Shown here piece after piece: positions 47,700-59,990 of a stretch of 64,000 nt of DNA (position 1 is its first letter; every line of letters begins with the position of its first letter). The position numbers and the translations under genes were made by a program. A model generated the notes under the pieces. It saw only the letters and a list, made by a program, of their open reading frames with translations. It did not search any database and was not told the DNA's origin. Source of the stretch: Dastarcus helophoroides (taxonomy: Eukaryota; Arthropoda; Insecta; Coleoptera; Bothrideridae); contig CM053335.1 in assembly GCA_028583605.1 (NCBI GenBank), positions 14,167,053-14,231,052 on the forward strand, given 5' to 3'.

Positions 47700-49170
47700 A
47701 AAGTTGAACGAAACTTTGAAAATTTGAAAACTGAACGCTTTAAAGTTGAAGAAAGCTCGATAGTTTGAAAATTTTGAAAGTTTGAAAGATATAAAGATCA
47801 CAGTTGAAGGTTTAAAAGTTGAAATTCCAATTTTCTTTTTATTGAAAGTTAAAAATTGAAAGTGAACACTTGAAAGTTAAAATAAACTTTGGAAATTTAA
47901 AAACTCAGCGTTTTAAAGTTGAAAAAAGCTCGATAGTTTGAAAATTTTGAAAGTTTGAAAGATATAAAGATCACAGTTGAAGGTTTAAAAGTTGAAATTC
48001 CAATTTTCTTTTTATTGAAAGTTAAAAATTGAAAGTGAACACTTGAAAGTTAAAATAAACTTTCGAAATTTAAAAACTCAGCGTTTTAAAGTTGAAAAAA
48101 GCTCCATAGTTTGAAACATTTGAAAGTTTGAAAGATTTAAAGATCACAGTTGAAGGTTTAAAAGTTAAATTCCAATTTTTTTTATTAAAAGTTAAAAATT
48201 GAAAGTGAACAATTGAAAGTTGAAAGAAAATTTTTAAATTTAAAAACTGAACGCTTTAAAGTTGAAAAAAGCTCGATAGTTTAAAAAATTTGAAAGATGC
48301 AAATTTGAATGATCTTAAGATCACAGTTGAAGGTTTAAAAGTTTAAATTCCAATTTTTCTTGATTAAAAGTTAAAAATTGAAAGTGAAAACTTGAAAGTT
48401 AAAAGAAAGTTTGGAGATTTAAAAACTGAGCGCTTTAAAGTTGAAAAAAGCTCGATAGTTTGAAAATGTTGAAAGTTTGAAAGATTTAAAGATCACAGTT
48501 GAAGGTTTAAAAGTTTAAGTTCCATTTTTTTAATTGAAAGTTAAAAATAGAAAGTGAACACTTGAAAGTTAAAAGAAAGTTTGGAAATTTAAAAACTGAG
48601 CGCTTTAAAGTTGAAAAAAGCTCGATAATTTAAAAAATTTGAAAGTTGAAAGTTTGAAAGATATAAAGATCACAGTTGAAGGTTTAAAAGTTTAAATTCC
48701 AATTTTTTTGTTTGAAAGGTACAAATTGAAAGTGAACACTTGAAACTTGAAAGAAAGTTTGGAAATATAAAAACTGAGCGCTTTAAAGTTGAAAAAACCT
48801 CGATAGTTTGAAAATTTCGAAAATTTGAAAGATCTAAGGATCACAGTTGAAGGTTTAAAAGTTTAAATTCCAAATTTTTTAATTGAAAGTTAAAAATTGA
48901 AACTGAACGCTTTTAAGTTGAAAAAAGCTCGATAGTTTGAAAAATTTGAAAGTAGAAAGTTTGAAAGATCTAAAGATCACAGTTGAAGATTTAAAAGTTT
49001 AAATTCCAATTTTTTTTGATTGAACCTTAAAAATTCGAAGTGAACACTTCAACGTTGAAAGAAAGTTTGAAAATTTAACAACTGAACGCTTTAAAGTTGA
49101 TAGTTTGAAAAAGTTGAAAGTTTGAAAGATCTGAAGATCATAGTTGAAGGTTTAAAAGTTTAAATTCCAA
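47700..49170. repeat. About 175-bp tandem repeat, about 8 copies
   Basis: The landmark AGCTCGATAGTTTGAAAA or its close variant is near 47755, 47927, 48089, 48266, 48449, 48622, 48801 and 48929, a typical spacing of 162-183 bp. A shorter relative lies at 59700-59990. Confidence 0.9.
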
Positions 49171-49229
49171 TTTTTCTTCAATTTTGTAAGTTAAATAATC
49201 GGAACTTAAAGGTCCAAAAGTTATAAGTT

Positions 49230-50790
49230 CGAAATTAAAAGTCTAAAGTTGAAGGTTTAAAAGTTTTTTATATTTGGGCTTATTTTTGATTTTCTGACGT
49301 GAAAATTCCTTTCCAAGCGTTTGGACGTTGCTCGTAATTCTTAAGTGCCAATATTTCATCCGTAATTGAAATGCGTTTAAGTGAAGTTCTCGTTGGGGAG
49401 AAACACGGTTAATATCCGGAACCGCGCCCAGAAAAATATAGGTCGCTGCAACTAAATGGGTTACGCTGCAATAAAACCCTACAAATTACGGGTAATCCTG
49501 ACGATGTTGGCGTGTTATATTACGCCGTTGCAAACAACATGCCGGACGAAATATCCTTGAATTTACAACTTTATAATCCACGGGATATTAATTTTTATAG
49601 GAGTCGTGTCATATACAGTTTTAGGGTGAAAAATCTTCACTTTTTTGGTAATATTGGTGTTATCCTTATTTACCCAATTAGTAAAATATTTAAAAAAAAT
49701 CAAATCGCTCTATGTTTGTCCAAGCGTCCTAGTTTGGGGTTTGAACCCGCCTCAAGTAGGTTTGTTCAAACTATGTAAGTAACAAATTTTCGATTCAAAT
49801 GTATCGTGAGTTCTACCAAGCTTCAACATTTTTCTTTTAAGGTTAAAAATCGATACAGTATCCTGCATAACCAATGGCGAGGCTTCTTTATTAAATTAAG
49901 TAAGTTAATAATGTAACTGCTAGGGCAGATTAAATCTTTAAATCGAGCGGAGCGATCAAATGGAGAGGCGCGATCAACTGCAGCGGCGCGATATTAACAA
50001 CCATTCGCGAACACCGTACATGATGCATCTTTGAAAAAAATTAGGTAACAGTTGAAATAATTAAATAAAAACGATTATTTTAAAAGCTGAAAAGTGCCCA
50101 GTTCGATTGCGAAGTGCTCAACTCATTTGCTAGAATTTGGGATCACGTAATTATCCCCAATCTTCTTATAAGGTGGGCTTTTGGGTACCATAGAGTTAAT
50201 GTCTTTGTTCCGTTCCCTAATCCACCAAAGGTAATTTAAAACCTATACCTTTTTAAAATCAAAGGAGGTCGTGTAAACGCCATTTATGGGTTTGCTTATT
50301 CGCACCTGCGTCTGAAAGTTTACCTACCTCATAGGAATAGTAAAATCCCACCTCTTCGGCGGCGACTACATAGAATATGCAAAGTCGTTCCGAGAAAGAT
50401 AAAGCCGGTAAAATATGATAGCGGGAATTTATCTGGGGTCGCAAAGAGCATCTGTGCGGGTGTTTTACATCCCCGGAGAAACATGTGTGCATGTGCTTCG
50501 ACGTTTCTAACATTTTCTGTTGCCGACTTGTAGAATTCTTATCTCAGCACGCGTTCTTTACGGTTTGCTGGTTTACCTCTTTTATTGTTTTACCTCCAAC
50601 GACCCGAGTTTTTTCGATATGCAGCAGAAAAACCCGATTGCCTTGATTCATATTTACGTAAGCTCGTTTGTGTTGGCCGCTTCATGGATCAGCCCAAACC
50701 ACAAGCAAACATTTGACAGTAATGTTCTATAATCAAAGTTTGACAATTTTGATAAAATTTGTGGTTTTAAAAAATAAGGGGAAGGTTTTT
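49230..50790. other. Single-copy module inside the duplication, copy 2
   Basis: Counterpart of 44050-45640. The 88-codon plus-strand frame (49512-49778) and the 84-codon minus-strand frame (50259-50513) persist. The 114-codon plus-strand frame of copy 1 (45317-45661) is broken here by homopolymer length differences near 50607 and 50628, which argues that it is not a gene. Confidence 0.4.
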
Positions 50791-50830
50791 ATACTAAAAG
50801 TTGAAAATTTAAACATTTGTAAGTATGTTT

Positions 50831-51640
50831 AGAAGTTGAAGGTTTGGTAATTAATAGTTGAAAGTTTGAAAGTTGAAAGTTTGAAAGTTGAAAGTTTGAA
50901 AGTTTGAAAGTTGAAAGTTTGAAAGTTGAAAGTTTGAAAGTTGAAAGTTTGAAAGTTTAAAAGTTTGAAAGTTTAGAAGTTTGCAAGTTTGAAAGATTAG
51001 AAGTTGGAAAGTTGAAAGTTTGAAAGTTGAAAGTTTGAAAGTTGAAAGTTAGATAGTTGAAAGTTTGAAAGTTGATTTAAAAGTTTGAAAGTTGAAAGTT
51101 TAAAAGTAAAGTTTGAAAGTTTGAAAGTTTGAAAGTTTGAAAGTTTGAAAGTTAAAAGTTTGAAAGTTTGAAAGTTAAAAGTTTGAAAGTTGAAAGTTTG
51201 AAAGTTGACAGTTTGAAAGTTGACAGTTTTATAGTTGAAAGACGAAAGATTGATACTTAAAAGTTAGAAGTTAAAGGTTGACAGTTTGAAAATTGAAAGT
51301 TTGAAAGTTGCAAATTTGAAAGAAGAAAGATTGATACTTAAAAGTTGGAAATTAAAAGTTTGGAAGTTTGAAAGTTGATAGTTTAATAGCTGAAATTTAA
51401 AAGTTTGAAAGTTGATAGTTTGATAGCTGAAAGTTAAAAGTTTGAAAGTTGACAGTTTATAGTTTCAAATTTGAAAGTTAAAAGTTCGATAGTTAAAAGT
51501 TGGAAGTTAAAAGCTTGAAAGTTAAACGTTTTACAGTTAAAAGTTTGAAAGTTGACAGTTTAAAACTCGCAAGTTTGAAAGTTGACAGCTTATAATTTCA
51601 AATTTGAAAATTAAAAGTTCGATAGTCAAGAGTTGGTTTT
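50831..51640. repeat. GAAAGTTTGAAAGTT array
   Basis: Clean 15-bp units to about 51230, then increasingly diverged. Several units carry GACAGTTTATAGTTTCAAAT. Confidence 0.93.
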
Positions 51641-52270
51641 TTAAAATTTCGACTTATTTTCAAAGTCAACTTTTTTTGAAAATCTTAATGTTTTTTTAAA
51701 CTTTTGATTTTTTCTCGTGTCTTGAATTTTTGTAATTACTACTTTTTCGAAGTTAAGACTTTTTTGAGAAGCTGGATTTTTCAAATTTCGCCATTTTTTG
51801 AAATGGTTGATTTTTTCTACAGAATTTATACATTTTCTGAAAATTTCGCGTTTAAAATGCTAACATGGAATTTTCAAAAAAAGAACACAAGTTTCGAATT
51901 TTTAAAATATCTGCTTTTTGAAAAATTCGTCTTCTTTTGAAAATTTCCTATTTCTTTTTAAAGATACTACGTTTTAAATTGCGAATTTAAAACTGGTATT
52001 TCAGATGGAGTATTTTTCTCTAAAAATTCAAAAAATGTTAAAATTTAGAACAATTTTCGAGTTTAAAATTTAAACATGGAATTTTTTAAAAAAAGAGCAC
52101 AAAGTTCGAATAAAAATTTAAAGTTTTATAAAATAGCCGATACTTGACATTAAATTTGGAGAAAAAGAAGACTTTAACATTTCTTCAATTCGCGACCTCT
52201 CAGCATGACAGCTCACGAGGTCCCTACGAAACATAGGACCCCCTCTCTTGACAATCTGACAGCCTGAATA
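51641..52270. repeat. T-rich repeat block and short single-copy stretch
   Basis: 51641-52180 switches back to the T-rich GAAAATTTCG type of the left half of the window. 52190-52265 is a brief non-repetitive island (CAGCATGACAGCTCACGAGG ... GACAATCTGACAGCC). The 78-codon frame at 51704-51940 is F-rich low-complexity. No gene. Confidence 0.7.
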
Positions 52271-55200
52271 TGACAGTTAAAAGTTAAATGTTTAAAAGTT
52301 GAAAGTTGGAGGTCTAAAGATATAAAGTTTGAAAATTGATAGGTTGATTGTTGAAAGTTAACAGTTTGATAGTTGAAAGTTGACAGTTTAATAGTTGAAG
52401 GTTTGAAAATTGACAGTTTGTTATTTGAAAGTTTGAAAGCTAAAAATTTAACAGTTGAAAGTTAAATGTTAAAAAGTTGAAGGTTTGAAAGTTAGAGGTT
52501 GAAAGTTGAAAATTTGAAAGCTGAATTTTAATAGTTGAGGTTTAAAAGTTGACAATTTGAAAACTGAAAGTTAAAAAGTTTGAAGTTGAAAGTTTAAAAG
52601 TTGGCAATTTGATGGTTGAAAGCTTGAGAGTTAAAAGTTTGTCTTTTTTCGAAGGTTCGACCTTGACTTTGAAGGTCTGAAGTTGAAAGTTTGATAGTTG
52701 AAAGTTTGAAGGTTCAAAGTTTGACAGTTGCAAGTTAAATGTTTAAAAGTTGGCAATTTGATGGTTGAAAGCCTGACAATTAAAAGTTTGTCTTTTTTCG
52801 AAGGTTCGACCTTGACTTTGAAAGTTTAAGTTAAAAGCTTGATAGTTCAAAGTTTGACGGTTGCAAGTTAAATGTTTGAAAGTTTAAAAATTGAAAGTTT
52901 GAAAGTTGAAAAATTGAAAGTTTGAAAGTTGAAAAATTGAAACTTTGAAAGTTGAAAAATTGAAAGTTTGAAAGTTTATAGCTTGAAAGTGGAACGTAAA
53001 AAAAGTTGATAGTTTGAAGGTTCAACTATTGAATGTTTAAAAGTTGAAAGTTTGAAAGTTGAAGGTTTAAAAGTTTAAAGTTTGAAAGTTAACAGTTTGG
53101 TAGTTGAAAGTTAGAAAGTTAACAGTTGGACTATTTGAAAGTTCACAGTTTGGTAGTTAAAGGTTTGAAAATTGACAGTTTGATAGTTGAAAGTTTAAAA
53201 GCTACAAATTTGACAGTTGAAAGTTGAATGTTTGAAAGTTGAAGGTTTAAAAGTTAAAGGTTTGAAAGTTTGAAAGTTGAATTTTGATAGTTGAGGGTTT
53301 AAAAGTTAACATTTTAATAACTGGGAGTTAAAAAGTTTGAAGTTGAACGTTTGAAAGTTGACAATTCGATGGTTTAAAGTTTGACAGTTTAAAGTTTGTC
53401 TTTTCTCGAAGGTTCGACCTTAACTTTGAAAGTCTGAAGTTGAAAGTTTGATAGTTGGAAGTTTGAAAGTTCAAAGTTTAACAGTTGCAAGTTAAATGTT
53501 TGAAAGTTTAAAAGTTGAAAGTTTAAAAGTCGATTGCTTGAAAGTGGAACGTCTAAAAAAAAGTTAATAGTTTGAAGGTTCAAATATTGAATATTTATAA
53601 GTTAAAAGTTTGAAAGTTGAAAGTTTAAAAGCTACAAATTTGATAGTTGAAAGTTGAATGTTTAAAAGTAGAAGGTTTAAAAGTTAAAGGTTTGAAAGTT
53701 GAAAGTTTGAAAGTTGAATTTTGATAGTTGAAGGTTTAAAAGTTAACAATTTGATAACTGAAAGTTACAAATTTTGAAGTTGAACGTTTGAAAGTTGACA
53801 ATTCGATGGTTTAAAGTTTGACAGTTTAAAGTTTGTCTTTTTCGAAGGTTCGACCTTGACTTTGAAAGTCTGAAGTTGAAAGTTTAATAGTTGAAAGTTT
53901 AAAAGTTCAAAGTTTGACAGTTACAAGTTAAATGTTTGAAAGTTTAAAAGTTGATAGTTTGAAAGTGGAACGTCTGAAAAAAAAGTTGATAGTTTGAAGG
54001 GTCAAATATTAAATGTTTAAAAGTTGAAAGTTTGAAAGTTGAAGGTTTAAAAGTTTAAAGTTTGAAAGTTAACAGTTTGGTAGTTGAAAGTTAGAAAGTT
54101 AACAGTTTGACTACTTGAAAGTTCACAATTTGGTAGTTAAAGGTTTGAAAATTGACAGTTTGATAGCTGAAAGTTTAAAAGTTACAAATTTGACAGTTGA
54201 AAGTTGAACGTTTAAAAGTTGAAGGTTTGAAAGTTAAAGGTTGAAAGTTGAAAATTTGAAAGTTGAATTTTGAGGTTTAAAAGTAAACAATTTGAAAACT
54301 GAAAGTTAAAAAGTTTGAAGTTGAAAGTTTAAAAGTTGGCAATTTGATGATTGAAAGCTTGACAGTTAGAAGTTTGTCTTTTTTCGAAGGTTCGACCTTG
54401 ACTTTGAAAGTTTAAGTTGAAAGTTTAATAGTTGAAAGTTTGAAAGATTAAGGTTTCATAGTTGCAAGTTAAATGTTTGAAATTTTAAAAGTTGAAAGTT
54501 TGAAAGTTGATAACTTGAAAGTGGAACGTCTGAAAAAAAAGTTGATAGTTTGAAGGTTCAAATATTGCATGTTTAAAAGTTGAAAGTTTGAAAGTTGAAG
54601 GTTTAAAAGTTTAAAATTTGAAAGTTTACAGTTTGGTAGTTGAAAGTTAGAAAGTTAACAGTTTGACTACTTGAAAGTTCACAGTTTGGTAGTTAAAGGT
54701 TTGAAAATTGAACAGTTTGATAGCTGAAAGTTTAAAAGCTACAAATTTGATAGTTGAAAGTGAAAGCTTTAAAAGTTAAAGGTTTGAAAGTTTGAAAGCT
54801 GAATTTTGATAGTTGAAGGTTTAAAAGTTAACAATTTGATAACTGAAAGTTAAAAAGTTTGAAGTGGAACGTTTGAAAGTTGACAATTCGATGGTTTAAA
54901 GTTTGACAGTTTAAAGTTTGTCTTTTTTTGAAGGTTCGACCTTAACTTTGAAGGTCTGAAGTTGAAAGTTTGATAGTTGAAAGTTGAAAGTTTAACAATT
55001 GCAAGTTAAATGTTTGAAAGTTTAAAAGTTGATAGTTTGAAAGTGGAACGCCTGAAAATTGAAAGTTAAAAGGTTAAAAGTTGATACTTGAAAGGTTTAA
55101 ATATTGAATGTTTAAAAGTTTGAAAGTTGAAGGTTTAAAAGTCTGAAGTTTAAAAGCTGGCAGTTTGGTAGTTGAAAGTTAGAAAGTTAAGAGTTTGATT

Positions 55201-57400
55201 GCTTGAAAGTTGACAGTTTGGTAGTTAAAGGTTTGAAAATTAATAGTTTGATGGGTGAAAGTTTAAAAGTTTGAAGTTGAAAATTTGAAAGTTGACAGTT
55301 TGCTGGTTGAAAGTTTAAAAGTTAAAAGTTTGACAGTTGCAAGTTAAATGTTTGAAAGTTTAAAAGTTGAAAGTTTGAAAGTTGATAGTTTGAAAGTGGA
55401 ACGTCTAAAAATTAAAAGTTGAATGGTTAAAAGTTGATAGTTGAAAGGTTCAAATATTGAATGTTTAAAAGTTTGAAAGTTGAAGGTTTAAAAGTCTGAA
55501 GTTTGAAAGTTGACAGTTTGGTAGTTGAAAGTTAGAAAGTTAAGAGTTTGATTGCTTGAAAGTTGACAGTTTGGTAGTTAAAGGTTTGAAAATTAATATT
55601 TTGATAGGTGAAAGTTAAAACGTTTAAAGTTGAAAGTTTGAAAGTTGACAGTTTGCTGGTTGAAAGTTTTAAACTTAAAAGTTTGTCTTTTTTCGAAGGT
55701 TCGACCTTGACTTTGAAATTTTAAAGTTGAAAGTTTGAAGTTAAAAGTTTGAATTGAAAGTATCATAGTTGAAAGTTTGAAAGTTAAAAGTTTGACAGTT
55801 GCAAGTTGAATGTTTGAAAGTTGAAGGTTTAAAAGTTTGAAAGTTGACAGTTTGAAAGTGGAAGGTCTGAAAATTGAAAGTTGAATGGTTAAAAGTTGAT
55901 AGTTAAAAGGTTCAAATATTGAATGTTTAAAAGTTTGAAAGTTGAAGGTTTAAATGTCTGAAGTTTGAAAGTTGACAGTTTGGTAGTTGAAAGTTAGAAA
56001 GTTAAGAGTTTGATTGCTTGAAAGTTGACAGTTTGGTAGTTAAAGGTTTGAAAATTGATAGTTTGATAGGTGAAAGTTAAAAAGTTTGAAGTTGAAAGTT
56101 TGAAAGTTGACAGTTTGTTGGTTGAAAGTTTGAAAGTTAAAAGTTTGTTTTTTTTCGAAGGTTCGACCTTGACTTTGAAAGTTTAAAGTTGAAAGTTTGA
56201 AGGTAAAAGTTTGAAGTTGAAACTTTCATAGTTGAAAGTTTGAAAGTTAAAAGTTTGACAGTTGCAAGTTGAATGTTTGAAAGTTGAAAGTTTAAAAGTT
56301 TGAAAGTTGATAGTTTGAAAGTGGAAGGTCTGAAAATTGAAAGTTGAATGGTTAAAAGTTGATAGTTGAAAGGTTCAAATATTGAATGTTTAAAAGTTTG
56401 AAAGTTGAAGGTTTAAATGTCTGAAGTTTGAAAGTTGACAGTTTGGTAGTTGAAAGTTAGAAAGTTAAGAGTTTGATTGCTTAAAAGTTGACAGTTTGGT
56501 AGTTAAAGGTTTAAATGTCTGAAGTTTGAAAGTTGACAGTTTGGTAGTTGAAAGTTAGAAAGTTAAGAGTTTGATTGCTTAAAAGTTAACAGTTTGGTAG
56601 TTAAAGGTTTGAAAATTGATAGTTTGATAGGTGAAATTTAAAAAGTTTTGAAGTTGAAAGTTTAAAAGTTGACAATTTGCTGGTTGAAAGTTTGAAACCT
56701 AAAAGTTTGTCTTTTTCCGAAGGTTCGAACTTGACTTTGAAAGTTTTAAGTTAAAAGTTTGAAGTTAAAAGTTTGAAACTTTCATAGTTGAAAGTTTGAA
56801 AGTTAAAAGTTTAACAGTTGCAAGTTGAATTTTTGAAAGTTGAAAGTTTAGAAGTTTGAAAGTTGATAGTTTGAAAGTGGACCGTTTGAAATTTGAAAGT
56901 TACAGGTTTATAGTTTGAAACTTTAAATATTGAAAGTTGACAGTTTGAAAGTTGAAAATTAAAATTTTCAAAGTTGAAAGTTGAAAGTTGACAATTAAAT
57001 AGCTGAAAATTAAAAGCTTAAAAAATTACAAGTTAAGAATTTCATAGTTGAAAGTTTGAAAATTGAAAGTTAAAATTTTCAACGTTAAAAGTTTGAAAGT
57101 TGACAGTTAGATAGCGGAAAATTAAAAGCTTGAAAATTTGCAACTTAAGAGTTTCATAGTTGAAAGTTTGAAGTTTGAAATTTAAGCGTTGGTAGTTGAT
57201 ATTTTGAAAGTTTAAAGCTTGAAAGTTTGAAACTTGAAAGATTGATAGTTTCAAGGTTGAGAGGTTGATAGATGAAGATTCTAAAGTTTGAGAGTCGAAA
57301 GTTGACAGTTAATGGTTGGTGGTTTAAAAGTTTGAAATTTGACAGTTGAAAGATGAATATTAAAAATTTGACAGCTTAAAGGTTAGAAGTAGACATTTTA
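52271..57400. repeat. GAAAGTT-type array with recurring AAGGTTCGACCTT box
   Basis: A hairpin-forming box TTCGAAGGTTCGACCTTGAC occurs nine times, starting within oligo-T near 52641, 52790, 53398, 53835, 54376, 54919, 55685, 56146 and 56708, spaced 150-770 bp. AAGGT pairs with ACCTT across TCG. Other landmarks are AAGTGGAACGTCTGAAAA and GGTAGTTGAAAGTTAGAAAG. 56442-56610 contains an 84-bp phrase in direct repeat. No gene. Confidence 0.92.
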
Positions 57401-59216
57401 GGAGTTTGAAGGTTGATCTTTGAAACTTGAAGGTTTAAATGTTGAAAGTTTCAAAGTTGACTGTTTTTTAGATGAAGATTCGAAAGTTAAGAGTTTAAGA
57501 GTTGAAAGTTCACAGTTAGATAATTGAAGGTTTGAAAGTTTAAAGTTTGACAGTTGAAGGGTGAATATTTGAAAGTTCACAGTTTAAAAACAATGGTAGG
57601 AATGTTGGAAGTTTGAAAGTTAAATGTTTGAAAGTTAACAGTTGAGTTTTTGCAAGTTTGACAGTTGAAAGGTGAATATTTGAAAGTTTAAAGATTGAAA
57701 GTATGAAATATAGAAGTTTGAAAGTTGAATGTTTGAAACTTGAAAGTTTGAACGTTGAAAGTTTCAAAGTTGACTGTTTTTTAGATGAAGATTCGAAAGT
57801 TAAGAGTTTAACAGTTGAAAGTTGACAGTTAGATAATTGAAGGTTTGAAAGTTTGAAGTTTGACAGTTGAAGGGTGAATATTTGAAAGTTCACAGTTTAA
57901 AAACAATGATAGGAATGTTGGAAGTTTGAAAGTTAAATGTTTGAAAGTTAACAGTTGAGTTTTTGCAAGTTTGACAGTTGAAAGTTGAATATTTGAAAGT
58001 TTAAAGATTGAAAGTATGAAATATAGAAGTTTGAAAGTTGAATGTTTGAAACTTGAAAGTTTGAACGTTGAAAGTTTCAAAGTTGACTGTTTTTTAGATG
58101 AAAATTCGAAAGTTAAGAGTTTAACAGTTGAAAGTTGACAGTTAGATAATTGAAGGTTTGAAAATTTGAAGTTTGACAGTTGAAGGGTGAATATTTGAAA
58201 GTTCACAGTTTAATGGCAATGGTAGGAATGTTGGAAGTTTGAAAGTTAAATGTTTGAAAGTTGAAAGATTGAAACTTAAAAGTTTTAAAGTTGAAAGTTT
58301 AAATTTTGAAAGTTGACAGTTTGATAGTTGAAGATTTGAAAGTTAAAGGTTTGACAATTGAAAGATGAATATTTAAAATTTGACAGTTTGAAGGTTAGAA
58401 TTAGAAATTTTGGAAGTTTGAACGTTGATGTTTGAAACTTGAAGATTTAAATGTTGAAAGCTTGATAGTTGAAAGTTGAATGTTTGAAAGTTGATAGTTG
58501 AGTTTTTGCAAGTTTGACAGTTGAAAGGTAAATATTTGAAAGTTTAAAGATTGGAAGTATGAAATATAGAAGTTTGAAAGTTGAATGTTTGAAACTTGAA
58601 AGTTTGAACGTTGAAAGTTTTAAAGTTGACTGTTTTTTAGATGAAGATTCGAAAGTTAAGAGTTTAACAGTTGAAAGTTGACAGTTAGATAATTGAAGGT
58701 TTGAAAGTTTGAAGTTTGACAGTTGAAGGGTGAACATTTGAAAGTTCACAGTTTAATGGCAATGATAGGAATGTTGGAAGTTTGAAAGTTAAATGTTTGA
58801 AAGTTGAAAGATTGAAACTTAAAAGTTTTAAAGTTGAAAGTTTAAATTTTGAAAGTTGACAGTTTGATAGTTGAAGATTTGAAAGTTAAAGGTTTGACAG
58901 TTGAAAGATGAATATTTAAAATTTGACAGTTTGAAGGTTAGAATTAGAAATTTTGGAAGTTTGAACGTTGATGTTTGAAACTTGAAGATTTAAATGTTGA
59001 AAGCTTGATAGTTGAAAGTTGAATGTTTGAAAGTTAACAGTTTGACAATTAAGGTTCTAAAAGTTTGAACTTTGACAGTTAAGAGGTAAATATTTGAAAA
59101 TTAAAAGTTCGAAGGTTGGAAGTATGAAAGTGGGAGTTTTGAAAGTTGAATGTTTGAAAGTTGAAAGTTGGAACCCTGAAAATGTGATAGTTGAAAGTTC
59201 GGAAGTTAAAAGTTTT
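57401..59216. repeat. GAAAGTT-type array with about 314-bp higher-order unit
   Basis: GTTGACTGTTTTTTAGATGA occurs near 57453, 57768, 58082 and 58626. The first three are 314-315 bp apart and the last is 544 bp on, where an additional segment is inserted (58258-58490, repeated at 58792-59040). The minus-strand frames up to 125 codons are low-complexity repeats. Confidence 0.92.
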
Positions 59217-59335
59217 GGTGAAACAGATTGGCCCTTGGTTATCTCCAAAAAGTGAAAAACCAAGAAAGATTAAAAAACACAACAGAGGTTGATCTAATGC
59301 GTTTCGATAGCCAAACTATTATCTTCAGAAAGTTA
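59217..59335. mobile_element. Copy of the hammerhead-like element inside the GAAAGTT array
   Basis: Begins GGTGAAACAGATTGGCCC, the inverted form of the tail seen at 7593-7626 and 10902-10937. It then reads ACCAAGAAAGATTAAAAAAC, ACAACAGAGGTTGATC and GCGTTTCGATAGCC to ATCTTCAGAAAG. The middle of the element is partly deleted. On the minus strand CTGAAGAT-AATAGT-TTG-GCTATC-GAAACG keeps the core boxes with a weaker stem II. Confidence 0.65.
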
Positions 59336-59695
59336 AAAGTTTGAAGGATTGATATTTGAAAGTTGAAAGGGTAAAACTTGAAAGTTTAAAAATTGTAAGT
59401 TTTAAAGTTGCAATTTTGATAATGGAAAATGCGTTTCGATAGCCAAACTATTATCTTCAGAAAGTTAAGAGTTTGAAGGATTGATATTTGAAAGTTGAAA
59501 GGGTAAAACTTGAAAGTTTAAAAATTGTAAGTTTTAAAGTTGCAATTTTGATAATGGAAAATGCGTTTTGATAGCCAAACTGTTATCTTCAGAAAACTGA
59601 GAGTTTGAAAGATTGATATTTGAAAGTTGAATGGGTGAAACTTTAAAACTTTAAAAATTGTAAGTTTTAAAGTTGCAATTTTGATAATGGAAAAT
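59299..59695. repeat. 132-bp tandem repeat carrying the ribozyme-like core, 3 copies
   Basis: GCGTTTYGATAGCCAAACTR starts at 59299, 59431 and 59563, exactly 132 bp apart. Each unit combines the element's core (to ATCTTCAGAAA) with adjoining GAAAGTT-type sequence ending GATAATGGAAAAT. The mobile-element fragment has therefore become part of a short satellite. The downstream partner of stem I is replaced in copies 2 and 3. Confidence 0.93.
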
Positions 59696-59990
59696 TTGAA
59701 AGTTGAAAGAAAGTTTAATGATTTAAAATTTGAGCGCTTTAAAGTTAAAAAAAGCTTAACATTTTGAAAAGTTTGAAAGTTTAAAAGTTGAAAGTTTAGG
59801 AGTTGAAAGTTTGAAAGTTCAAATTTCAATTTTTTCAATCTCGAAAGTTGAATATACATTATTGAAGGTCCAAAAGTTAAAATTTTGAAGTTAAAAGGCT
59901 AAAGTTAAAAATTGAAGGTCCAAAAGTTAAAAATCTGATAAACGTTAAATTATTGAACGTTTTTATGTAAATGTGTACATAATATAAAAG
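59696..59990. repeat. Decayed 175-bp-type and GAAAGTT repeat
   Basis: AGCGCTTTAAAGTTAAAAAA and CAAATTTCAATTTTTTC resemble the unit at 47700-49170. This is the right edge of the GAAAGTT province. Confidence 0.7.

Larger units (their letters stand above)
46031..50830. repeat. Segmental tandem duplication, copy 2
   Basis: Second copy of 41331-45660 in the same orientation, longer by about 480 bp mainly because its 175-bp array (47700-49170) has about eight units. Its repeat units are cleaner and better in phase than copy 1's. Confidence 0.92.

Noticed and set aside
33300..59859. Many minus-strand frames rich in N-F-Q-T-F or L-S-T-F-K
   Set aside because: They are translations of the 15-bp GAAAGTTTGAAAGTT repeat, interrupted wherever the unit drifts. 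They share no stable protein.
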